DNA of 62,311 bases. Source: Pyrinomonadaceae bacterium (GTDB lineage: Bacteria; Acidobacteriota; Blastocatellia; Pyrinomonadales; Pyrinomonadaceae). The notes under the pieces are model-generated. The model did no database searches, had not been told where the DNA came from, and worked only from the letters and a program-made list of their open reading frames with translations. The stretch's first letter is position 1, and each line of letters starts with the position of its first letter. Location: contig JABDKD010000145.1 in the NCBI GenBank assembly GCA_013003215.1, positions 1 to 62,311 of the forward strand, written 5' to 3'. This document shows, one piece after another, positions 54,001 to 61,038 of this stretch. Both the position numbers and the translations under genes were made by a program.

Positions 54001-54660
54001 GGAAACGCCCTCGAAAACTTGTTCAGCCGTGAATCGCTCACCTGTAAGCGCCCGGTCCCAGAGCTCTTTTGAGCGGGCCATCATTTCCGGGAATTCAGAC
54101 TGCGCTTCCAATGCGTTTGAGCCATATCTGATTTGGATTCCAAAGAGGCTCTCTATTTCTTTTTCGTAAGATTCGTTGAATGAAATCAATCCATAATTGC
54201 AGTCGATTGCCGCGATCAGATCAGAGGTGCCTTCGAGCAGACCGCCCAACTGTCCATTAGTTTCGGCCAGCTTTTCGTGGATCGCTTTTAAGGAGTCGTT
54301 CGCCTTCTCACTTTTTTCGATTTCCTTCTTGAGTGCTTTGTTTGTTCTTTCTATGGTTCGCTGGCTTCTTATCGACTTAAACAGGAGTATGATCGTCCAG
54401 CTCAAGAGCAATGATACGACGGCAGAGATGAAGAGGATAATGCGCGTTCCGCTCGATAAACCTGTTGCGTTCGATACCGAACCAAGTGACCCTCCCTCGT
54501 TGATTTCGGTTACGAGTTCGCCCGTTTCAAAAGCTGTAATCGAGGCCGCGTTCAAGCCGACTAGATACCCGAAACCGAGCAGCGCAAAAACACCCGCAAA
54601 AAGAACAAAGGCTCCAAGCAGCTGGATGGCGAGGTTTGAGTTGAAGAATCTTCTAAGCAA
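51067..54660 (-). CDS. Hybrid sensor histidine kinase (PAS x3, HisKA, HATPase, pseudo-REC, REC, HPt)
   Basis: 1197 residues with a probable TTG start. Two TM helices (about 11-35 and 72-94) enclose a short periplasmic loop. Three PAS domains at about 130-250, 265-375 and 385-500; HisKA with H534 in MSHEIRTPMNG; HATPase with N647/N651, DTGIGIPEED and GGTGLGLAI; a first receiver-like domain (about 765-885) with Lys820 where the phospho-Asp should be; a second receiver with D974 in LMDCQMPVMDG; and an HPt domain with H1127 in EAHKLKGSAANMG. BarA/EvgS-like phosphorelay. It sits between pheS and pheT, which it presumably does not serve directly. Confidence 0.93.
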   Translation of the reverse strand: MLRRFFNSNLAIQLLGAFVLFAGVFALLGFGYLVGLNAASITAFETGELVTEINEGGSLGSVSNATGLSSGTRIILFISAVVSLLLSWTIILLFKSIRSQRTIERTNKALKKEIEKSEKANDSLKAIHEKLAETNGQLGGLLEGTSDLIAAIDCNYGLISFNESYEKEIESLFGIQIRYGSNALEAQSEFPEMMARSKELWDRALTGERFTAEQVFEGVSGDAVHFELSYNPIKDEEGNVIGACQITRDSTDRILTAEKLKQERDFVSAAFDVSSSLVIVLDREGRIVRFNRAAEKLSGFRVEEIKGRVFWNVLLPAEDIKEVKSNFRKIGTDQETDEEWVNNWITKDERLKLISWKTSCIKDENGAVEFIVATGIDITEKHEFETARNRMLAILENSDDFISIADLQGQIVYLNKAGRLVLGLSPDSDVSQLRLQSCHPEWARELIQTEGIPNAVKYGSWLGNTALRTVDKVEIPTSQMILSHKNAEGKLEFISTVARNRTSEKLLEEELADARDAAINATKLKSEFLANMSHEIRTPMNGIIGISELLSGTELDDEQQDYVTSIAKSGEALLTIVNDILDFSKIEAGKLEFDNKPFDLRETAESVLDLFAHQAFQKNIELSLLIRKDAPAEIQGDTGRLRQVLTNLVGNAVKFTRNGEVSARISVENQKLRFSVRDTGIGIPEEDQSILFTAFGQTHSSIAGKFGGTGLGLAICKQLVTLMGGEIGFESVEGEGSNFFFTIPFSTTGLKPGSVYEDLRGKAPERILVVENNPTISAMLVYQLKAMGLSGEQASSTSSALSMLSGAAELNEPFDAAIIKNDLPRKDGISLADEIKQDPRLRSTETILLLKADDRTGYEAGKTAGIERFIFKPIKASYVAKAITKDKPGQKKREKSEPVFAQVAPLIKQKSGIADSPTMNNSTPRILIAEDNLVNQKVILNQVTRLGYSVELVENGQEVLDALAVKDYSLVLMDCQMPVMDGFEATTKIRTGENEGKTRIPIVAVTAHAISGDRERCLNHGMDDYISKPTDQRTLQEVISKWIGYAPVQLPTKTEKAPPEEKPRTFKGSVSEEDKIRARLEELSDVCGAEVVDECIDLFVEDTATAVESLEKLWSQEDTEGLEREAHKLKGSAANMGATRLPKICQAIMRFAENESYEKINPLIKQVKNEIRFLMPVYSEIRANSNDVVTESELVSQ

Positions 54661-54884
54661 TCGTAGGGAAGTCCAGAGGCACGGATCAGCAAATCACTGC
54701 CTAGTGGACCGGGAGTAGAATTAGTGATTTCGCCGGATGTTATGAGGCCGGCATTTAGGAGGGAAAATGCGTGCGATCAAGGCACAATTCATCCTTAAAC
54801 AGTGTAAAACACCGTTGTTAATTGTGCAAGTAATTCATTGATCCGAATCGTGAGAGATTTCGCGCCGTTAAATACCCAAGGGGC

Positions 54885-55985
54885 TTAATAGAACTGACGA
54901 AGGAACCTGACATCGTTCTCAAACATAAGTCTAATGTCATCGAGGTTGTACATTAGGGCGCACATGCGTTCGAGGCCAAATCCGAATGCGAATCCTGAGT
55001 AAACCTTGTGATCGATTCCGCAGCCTTCGAGCACATTGGGGTGGACCATTCCGCAGCCACCCAGTTCAATCCAGCCGGAACCCCTGCAGGTTCCGCATTT
55101 ATCTCCCTCGAATTCTCCTGTTCCGGAACATTTGAAGCATGAGAAATCAAATTCCGCGCTGGGCTCAGTAAACGGGAAATAACTGGGGCGAAATCGAGTC
55201 TTTGTCTCTCGGCCGTACATTCTTCGCAGCCATTCCGACACGGTACCTTTCAAATGCGCCATCGTGATGTCCTTGTCGACGCATAAACCCTCTATTTGAT
55301 GGAACATAGGAGTGTGAGTCTGATCCGGAGTATCCCGCCGGTAGACCCTGCCCGGAGCAATAATCCTGATCGGAGCGCCGCGGCGTTCCATAGCCCTGAT
55401 CTGAACCGTAGAAGTTTGTGATCTGAGGGCGAGGCCATCCGTCGTATAAAATGTGTCTTTAGAATCCCTCGCAGGATGATCTTTCGGAATATTCAGCGCA
55501 TCAAAATTGTAATAATCCGTTTCGATTTCGCGGTCATCCTCGATCGCGTATCCCATAGAAACAAAAATATCTTCAATCTTCTGTCGCAAGATCGTCATTG
55601 GATGAAGATGACCTTTTTGGTGTCTTCGTCCGGGAAGAGTAACGTCAATTCGCTCGCTTTCCGTCTTAGAACTTTCTATATATCTGTTTAATGAAGACTC
55701 AGCTTCGTCAATTCTTCCCTCGATCTTCGAACGGATTCCCTGAACTGATTTACCGAAATCAGCACGTTTTTCCGGCGCTACCTTCCCGATCAGTTTCATG
55801 GCACCTGAAATCGGGCTCTTCTTACCGGTATGCTTCACACGGAAATCGGAAAGCTCCTTCGAAAGCTTTTCGGCCGCAGTGAGTTTCATTCCTTTGAAAC
55901 CATCTTTCAAAAGGCCCGAAAACCGGTCAAATTCACTTTCGAACGATTCCTTTATCGAATCCAATTGGTCTTTCTCTTCGGACAT
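54885..55985 (-). CDS. pheS: Phenylalanyl-tRNA synthetase alpha subunit
   Basis: 366 residues, class II synthetase core. N-terminal coiled-coil arm (about 1-105), motif 2 in [22 protein letters not shown] and motif 3 in [18 protein letters not shown] DnaJ-like Cys cluster ([17 protein letters not shown]) precedes [13 protein letters not shown] and may bind zinc, as in other bacterial PheS of this type. Encoded downstream of rplT, separated from pheT by the hybrid kinase. Confidence 0.96.
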   Translation of the reverse strand: MSEEKDQLDSIKESFESEFDRFSGLLKDGFKGMKLTAAEKLSKELSDFRVKHTGKKSPISGAMKLIGKVAPEKRADFGKSVQGIRSKIEGRIDEAESSLNRYIESSKTESERIDVTLPGRRHQKGHLHPMTILRQKIEDIFVSMGYAIEDDREIETDYYNFDALNIPKDHPARDSKDTFYTTDGLALRSQTSTVQIRAMERRGAPIRIIAPGRVYRRDTPDQTHTPMFHQIEGLCVDKDITMAHLKGTVSEWLRRMYGRETKTRFRPSYFPFTEPSAEFDFSCFKCSGTGEFEGDKCGTCRGSGWIELGGCGMVHPNVLEGCGIDHKVYSGFAFGFGLERMCALMYNLDDIRLMFENDVRFLRQFY

Positions 55986-56063
55986 CTGCTTGATCTCGAG
56001 TCAAAATTAATGACGGCTCCGGTTCGAGTTCCAAAGCCGTCACCTCTGATTTCAACGTTCAGG

Positions 56064-56426
56064 CTATTTACTTTCCAACGCTTCTTTGGCTTTTCCGGCA
56101 ATTGTCTCAAACGCTTCAGGCTGCTTCACGGCAAGATCAGCAAGGATCTTCCTGTCGAGATCGATCTCGGCAAGTTTCATCCCGTGCATAAACTGTGAAT
56201 AGCTCATCCCATGCTGCCTGGCCGCCGCATTGATTCGTACGATCCAGATGCGTCTGAAATCTCGTTTTTTGCGTTTTCGTCCAATATAGGCGTATTGCAG
56301 CCCTTTCTCGACCGATTCTTTAGCTGACCTGTACAGCTTCGACTTCGTACCGCGGTAACCTTTTGCCCGCGAAAGTATCTTTCTTCTCTTTTCTGTTCTC
56401 TTGTTACCGCGTTTTGCTCTCGGCAT
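56064..56426 (-). CDS. rplT: 50S ribosomal protein L20
   Basis: 120 residues, full length. The basic N-terminus [17 protein letters not shown] and [22 protein letters not shown] are diagnostic. In many bacteria L20 represses its own operon through the mRNA leader; no such leader pseudoknot was identified here. GGAG lies 8-11 nt upstream of the ATG. Confidence 0.97.
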   Translation of the reverse strand: MPRAKRGNKRTEKRRKILSRAKGYRGTKSKLYRSAKESVEKGLQYAYIGRKRKKRDFRRIWIVRINAAARQHGMSYSQFMHGMKLAEIDLDRKILADLAVKQPEAFETIAGKAKEALESK

Positions 56427-56509
56427 AATTCCACACTCCGACTTTCAATGATTTCAACCCCGACGCCGTCAGTTACACGCGTGCGAAGCAATCAAAATTC
56501 TAAAAAATT

Positions 56510-56713
56510 CTACTTTCGGCCGTAGGGAAGCATTTCTTCCACAAGTTTCTGGTCGGCCTTTGATACATATGTATCGATATCCAGGTTGCGCTTACGCTTC
56601 GTCGTCTTTTTCGTAAGAATGTGACGCGCGTGCGACTTGCCACGCTTGAACTTGCCCGTAGCTGTTTTACGGAATCTCTTCGCGGCACCCTTATGTGTCT
56701 TTAATTTCGGCAT
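56510..56713 (-). CDS. rpmI: 50S ribosomal protein L35
   Basis: 67 residues from the ATG at 56713 ([14 protein letters not shown]), the usual L35 start; the frame is open for nine more codons behind a TTG. Highly basic, with [14 protein letters not shown] typical of L35. Confidence 0.96.
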   Translation of the reverse strand: MPKLKTHKGAAKRFRKTATGKFKRGKSHARHILTKKTTKRKRNLDIDTYVSKADQKLVEEMLPYGRK

Positions 56714-56755
56714 TTCTTCTATTCCTCGTGTAACCGCCAAAGGGCAGCCACTTCT

Positions 56756-57313
56756 TTATTTCGTAGTTTTCCTCGGAGTAAATATCGTAAACATCTGATA
56801 GCCTTCCATCTTGGGCGCTACTTCGATCTCCGCTACTTCTTCCAATTCTTTGGCAAGCCTTTCAAGGATCTTGCGACCCAAATCGCGGTGAGCCATCTCA
56901 CGGCCGCGAAAGGCGATTGTTGCCCTTACCTTGTCCCCGTCTTCGATCCAGCCCAGGGCTCTTTTGGCCCGGTAGCTGTAATCATGCTCATCAGTCGAGG
57001 GCCTAAACTTGATTTCCTTTACGGTCACAGTTGTCTGTTTTTTCTTGGACTCCTGTTTTTTCTTCTTTTCCTCGTAAAGAAACTTTCCGTAGTCGATAAT
57101 CTTGCAGACCGGCGGTCTTGCGCGCGGTGCGATTTCAACGAGGTCAAGTCCCATATCGCGTGCTTTTCTAACTGCATCGCGCGTATCCATTACTCCCAAC
57201 TGCTCGCCATTTGGATCAATGACTCGCACGGCGGGAATTCGTATACGTTCGTTTGTACGATGTTTCGGGCCGCGAAACCTTCGGTTCCGATTCCCTCTAA
57301 ATCTTCTAGCTAT
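56756..57313 (-). CDS. infC: Translation initiation factor IF-3 with non-canonical AUA start
   Basis: 185 residues if started at the ATA at 57313. A near-perfect Shine-Dalgarno AGGAGGTG lies 4 nt upstream of that ATA, and the resulting N-terminus (ARRFRGNRNRRFRG then HRTNERIRIPAVRVID) supplies the conserved NERIR element of IF-3. An internal GTG at 57229 would drop this element and has no ribosome binding site. IF-3 genes characteristically use AUU, AUC or AUA so that IF-3 represses its own translation. The C-terminal domain (EIKFRPSTDEHDY, KVRATIAFRGREM) is intact. Confidence 0.92.
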   Translation of the reverse strand: MARRFRGNRNRRFRGPKHRTNERIRIPAVRVIDPNGEQLGVMDTRDAVRKARDMGLDLVEIAPRARPPVCKIIDYGKFLYEEKKKKQESKKKQTTVTVKEIKFRPSTDEHDYSYRAKRALGWIEDGDKVRATIAFRGREMAHRDLGRKILERLAKELEEVAEIEVAPKMEGYQMFTIFTPRKTTK

Positions 57314-57317
57314 TTCA

Positions 57318-57325
57318 CACCTCCT
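57318..57325 (-). promoter_or_regulatory. Strong Shine-Dalgarno sequence that fixes the infC start
   Basis: AGGAGGTG on the minus strand, complementary to the 3' end of 16S rRNA over eight bases, 4 nt before the ATA codon at 57313-57311. No AUG, GUG or UUG lies at suitable spacing. Confidence 0.8.
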
Positions 57326-57370
57326 GTGTTCTTAGTTAATGATCTTGCCCTTTTCGAACCTTCGTTATTC

Positions 57371-59374
57371 TTATTCGTTCGAGTATGAAATCGCCCGCGT
57401 CTTCTTAAGGCGCTCTGCGATGGCAATAAAATCTTCCAATTTCATGGCTCCAAGGTCTCCTGCTTTCCGTTCGCGGACACTTATCGAACCATCTTCCTTC
57501 TCGCGGTCACCAAGGACCAGCATAAAAGGAACCTTTTGCATTTGGGCATCTCTGATTTTAGCACCAATTTTGTCGCTCTTGGTATTTGCATCAACCCGAA
57601 AGCCCGATTTCTTCAGTTCACGGGTAATCTCTTCCGCGTAATCGTTAATTCTGTCAGTAATTGGCAGAACCGCGACCTGAACCGGCGCCAGCCATAACGG
57701 GAAAGCACCGGCGTAGTGCTCAACCATCACCCCGAAGAATCTCTCAATCGAGCCAAACAGGGCACGATGGATCATTACCGGCCGGTGAGTTTCATTATCG
57801 TCGCCGACATATTCGAGGCCAAACCGTTCAGGCAGGTTAAAATCAACCTGAATAGTTCCTAGTTGCCATGTCCGCCCGATTGCATCCTCAACTTTGATAT
57901 CTATCTTCGGGCCGTAGAACGCAGCTTCACCCTCAATTCTCTCAAAATTGATATCGCGCGCTTTCAGGGCGTCAGCAAGGGAACTCTCAGCGTTTTCCCA
58001 ATCTTCATCACGACCAAGATACTTCTCTGCATCCTTTTCGCCCCGTACCGACAACTCAAAGTTCACCGTTTCGAAACCATAGGTATCAAAAACCTCAATT
58101 GCAAAATTCAAGCAAGCTTCGACTTCATCAAGTACCTGATCAGGCCTGACGAAGAGATGCGCATCATCAACGGTAAACCCGCGAGCCCGCATCAACCCTT
58201 GCAAGGTACCGGAAAGTTCGGCCCTGTAAACAGTGCCAAGCTCTGAATACCTTTGCGGAAGATCCCTGTACGAACGAGGCAAAGCTTTATAAATGCCTAT
58301 ATGCAAAGGGCAGTTCATTGGCTTCAATCGATATTCTTCGTCTTCGATCGTAGTTGGGGCATACATTCCGTCCGCATAGTTTTGTTCGTGGCCACTTTGC
58401 TCCCAAAGTTCCCGTTTCGCGATGTGCGGAGTATACACAAAACTGTAGTCGTACTCCTGGAGCTTCTCCTTTAGAAAATTCTCCATTTCCATACGTACGA
58501 TCGATCCTTTGGGATGCCAGAGGACAAGCCCTTTGCCATAGTCTTCCTGAAATGAAAAGAGGTCCAGGTCCTGACCGATTCGCCGGTGATCACGTTTTTT
58601 GGCTTCCTCGCGCTGCTTAATCCAGGTTTCGAGTTCCTCCCTGGAGAAAAACGCGGTGCCATAGATACGCTGCATCTGGTCACGTTCCGAGTCGCCCTTC
58701 CAGTAGGCGCCGGAAATCGCCAAAAGCTTAAAAGCCTTTAGTTTGCCGGTATGCGGAACATGAGGCCCAAGACAGAAATCGATAAACGGGGAGTCGTCGA
58801 TGTAATAAACGCTCGCGTCACCTTCGACTTTTTCGTCAATCAGTTCGCATTTGAGCGGTTCTTCACGTTCTTTGAACACGTTCAGAATCTCAGGTTTCTC
58901 GATCACCTCTCGCCTGTATTTCAAATTACGCTTCGCCATCTGAAGCATTCGCTTTTCGATTTTCGGCAAATCATCTTCAGAGAGCGGTTCGGGAGTAATC
59001 ACGTCATAAAAGAACCCATATCTCGGGTCTTCCAAAAGCGCCGGGCCAATACCGAGCTTCGTTCCCGGGTACAGATCAAGCACCGCGGCCGCAAGTAAGT
59101 GCGCGGTCGAATGCCTAAGCACCTCGAGGCCGTCCTTTGTATTCGGCATAATAGCCTCGACCGTGACTTCGTCATCGGACTCAATCGTCCGCTCCAGGTC
59201 GATCTCCTCGCCGTTTACCTTTGCGGCGAGCGCCTTTTTGGAAGCCTTCCGGTCAAACCTCTTGATTACGTCAAGGGCGGACACGGACTCCTCAAATTCA
59301 ATAGAATTCTCTCCGTATTTTACGTTTAGATTATTCATCGTTTTGTTAGTCGGCTCCGTAGAAACATCGGGCAT
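57371..59374 (-). CDS. thrS: Threonyl-tRNA synthetase
   Basis: 667 residues from the ATG at 59374; an in-frame ATG at 59338 (655 residues) is an alternative, and the choice is uncertain. TGS domain at the N-terminus (KYGENSIEFEESVSALDVIKRF), editing domain with HSTAHLLAAAV and its HxxxH, class II core with YKALPRSYRDLPQRYSELGTVYR, the zinc-binding Cys in LKPMNCPLHI, and the anticodon-binding domain (VAVLPITDRINDY). First protein gene of the translation block. Confidence 0.96.
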   Translation of the reverse strand: MPDVSTEPTNKTMNNLNVKYGENSIEFEESVSALDVIKRFDRKASKKALAAKVNGEEIDLERTIESDDEVTVEAIMPNTKDGLEVLRHSTAHLLAAAVLDLYPGTKLGIGPALLEDPRYGFFYDVITPEPLSEDDLPKIEKRMLQMAKRNLKYRREVIEKPEILNVFKEREEPLKCELIDEKVEGDASVYYIDDSPFIDFCLGPHVPHTGKLKAFKLLAISGAYWKGDSERDQMQRIYGTAFFSREELETWIKQREEAKKRDHRRIGQDLDLFSFQEDYGKGLVLWHPKGSIVRMEMENFLKEKLQEYDYSFVYTPHIAKRELWEQSGHEQNYADGMYAPTTIEDEEYRLKPMNCPLHIGIYKALPRSYRDLPQRYSELGTVYRAELSGTLQGLMRARGFTVDDAHLFVRPDQVLDEVEACLNFAIEVFDTYGFETVNFELSVRGEKDAEKYLGRDEDWENAESSLADALKARDINFERIEGEAAFYGPKIDIKVEDAIGRTWQLGTIQVDFNLPERFGLEYVGDDNETHRPVMIHRALFGSIERFFGVMVEHYAGAFPLWLAPVQVAVLPITDRINDYAEEITRELKKSGFRVDANTKSDKIGAKIRDAQMQKVPFMLVLGDREKEDGSISVRERKAGDLGAMKLEDFIAIAERLKKTRAISYSNE

Positions 59375-59512
59375 TGCCCCACGCTTCACGTGCCCGAAAC
59401 GGCAAAACGGTCTCGGTTAAAATTGACTAACGTTTAGCTTTACCAACTACTAAATGATCAGTTCCAATGAGAGCGACTTTGCCTGCGGATTGCGTAAAGC
59501 GAACCGCTATTT

Positions 59513-59531
59513 ACGCGCCAAGGGGGCGCGT
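59513..59531. other. GC-rich inverted repeat between tRNA-Val and thrS
   Basis: ACGCGCC-aaggg-GGCGCGT, seven perfect pairs with a five-base loop. No U-tract follows on either strand, so it is not a convincing terminator. It could protect the tRNA 3' trailer or act in the thrS leader. Confidence 0.35.
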
Positions 59532-59592
59532 CGTAGTTGCGTTCAAAAAAGCAAAGTTCTTTTCTAGCATCTCACCAAAAATTTGAAATATA

Positions 59593-59667
<75 letters not shown>

Positions 59668-59696
59668 ACTTTGATCGCTTGTTTTAGCGAACTAAT

Positions 59697-59725
59697 AAGA
59701 TACCGATTTCATTCTCAACGGTCAA
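59697..59725 (-). promoter_or_regulatory. Promoter for tRNA-Val
   Basis: On the minus strand TTGACC (59725-59720) and TATCTT (59702-59697) at 17-bp spacing, about 30 nt upstream of the mature tRNA 5' end. Confidence 0.65.
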
Positions 59726-59854
59726 GCAAGAATCAGCCCCAAAAATCGCTGGTTGGCTTATAAAATTCCCCGAAAATATTGTTATTAATTCTGTTCCTTG
59801 ATAGCATCCGATAATTCAAACAAATTGGCTAACTCTTTTAGGAGGAACAGATCG

Positions 59855-60418
59855 ATGGGAAACTCTACCCCTTACACCCCCGAAGAACGCGTGTTTCCGA
59901 AGGCAAGAACTGACCAGATCGTCCAGCAACCGGCCGGCGATGAGCTTCTCATCTATGACCTGCGAAAGAATGTCGCGCACAATTTGGATGCCTCCGCGGC
60001 AGAAATTTGGAAGCTTTGCGACGGAAACCGGTCTGTGAGCGCAATCGCAGCGGGCTTAGGATCTGATCAGGGCGCAGAGGTTTCCAAAGAATTTGTGATT
60101 CGCGGCCTCGAGCAGCTTCAGAATGTTGAATTGCTCGAAGACAGCTCCTTGCGGATAGGTCGCCGAACTGTCATTGCGGGCGCTTTGCCGATGCTTGCCG
60201 CTGTCCCCGTTGTACTTACTCTTAAAGCGCCTCTCGCCGCACAGCAGCAGAGCTGTGTGCCAAACGGCGGGAACTGTGATGTTGATGCCAATTGCTGCGA
60301 ATTCTTTTGTGCCGATGGTGTTTGTATCGGCAAGGCAAAGATCAAAGTCGAAGAAACTGGAACCGCTGAGGACAGGAAAGCGGGCAAGAAAAAGACCAAA
60401 ATCTATATTGAGCGGTAA
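59855..60418 (+). CDS. PqqD-like protein fused to a Tat-like segment and six-Cys knottin-like tail
   Basis: 187 residues. The ATG at 59855 has an AGGAGGA site 8 nt upstream; the frame is open further up without one. Residues about 12-95 match the PqqD winged-helix pattern (DELLIYDLRKN, NLDASAAEIWKLCDG, and the helix with VSKEFVIRGLEQLQNVELL), a peptide-binding RRE-like fold. Then RIGRRTVIAGALPMLAAVPVV (as a motif: R103-R104 plus a hydrophobic helix) resembles a twin-arginine signal, ending in PLAAQ. The tail has cysteines 134, 141, 147, 148, 152 and 157, spacing C-x6-C-x5-CC-x3-C-x4-C, the inhibitor-cystine-knot pattern, followed by a Lys-rich end. No maturation enzymes are next to it. Function unknown. 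Confidence 0.88.
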   Translation: MGNSTPYTPEERVFPKARTDQIVQQPAGDELLIYDLRKNVAHNLDASAAEIWKLCDGNRSVSAIAAGLGSDQGAEVSKEFVIRGLEQLQNVELLEDSSLRIGRRTVIAGALPMLAAVPVVLTLKAPLAAQQQSCVPNGGNCDVDANCCEFFCADGVCIGKAKIKVEETGTAEDRKAGKKKTKIYIER

Positions 60419-60462
60419 GTCACTGACCCGGATTTTCGGTTAGTAAATCGAGATCAGCTCGG

Positions 60463-60942
60463 TTATTCGATCTTCTTTTTCTGAATTTTGCCGTGGATTT
60501 CATTGATCATCATTAGGGCGGCTGAGCTGTAAAGCTTTGTGAGTTCGTAATCGAAGATCCCCGATTTGACGCCGGGATCGGATTCAACGTATTTCTTCGC
60601 GTCTTCGACATTGTCCACGTTGAAGATGTAGAACCCGCGTTTCACCTTTTTGGGGTCATCAAATGGTCCTGCAGCGACAAGGATGCCTTTTTCCGCAAGT
60701 TTTCCCATGTTCGCGAAGTGTCCCCGGAAGATCTCGTTTCGCTTCTTCTCATCTGTAATATCTGCGGGCCCTGTTTTGAGAAGCACATATACATAACTCC
60801 GCATGCCGTAGTCGTCGGCCCCCAGGCGGGCCGCGAGTTCGGCGTCGAAGGTGTTCGTGGTCTTGTCCTCGGCCTTCTGACCAAAGGCAGGAACTGTCAG
60901 AAATAAGATACAAAACGCGATAAATGCAATAATTCGATTCAT
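60463..60942 (-). CDS. Exported YciI-like protein
   Basis: 159 residues with a signal peptide ending PAFGQ. The mature part fits the YCII ferredoxin-like fold: SYVYVLLKTGP, a GHFANMGKLAEKGILVAAGPFDD segment with the conserved His, and the YVESDPGVKSGIFDYEL element with an Asp-Pro turn. YciI proteins are usually cytosolic small enzymes or dimers of unclear role; export is unusual. Divergent from hutU. Confidence 0.86.
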   Translation of the reverse strand: MNRIIAFIAFCILFLTVPAFGQKAEDKTTNTFDAELAARLGADDYGMRSYVYVLLKTGPADITDEKKRNEIFRGHFANMGKLAEKGILVAAGPFDDPKKVKRGFYIFNVDNVEDAKKYVESDPGVKSGIFDYELTKLYSSAALMMINEIHGKIQKKKIE

Positions 60943-61038
60943 TTGGTAATCCCCGTGATTTCTGATTAAATTTTATCTACGTACAAAATACAGAATCGGT
61001 TCAAAACGTTATTGGAAAAAATTAACCCACACTCCTCT

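Noticed and set aside
56427-56509. L20 autoregulatory leader before rplT
   Set aside because: The 83-bp gap is short and I could not find the pseudoknot or mimic helices by eye.
59375-59592. T-box or other riboswitch upstream of thrS
   Set aside because: No T-box sequence, specifier hairpin or terminator/antiterminator pair could be recognised in the 218-bp gap.
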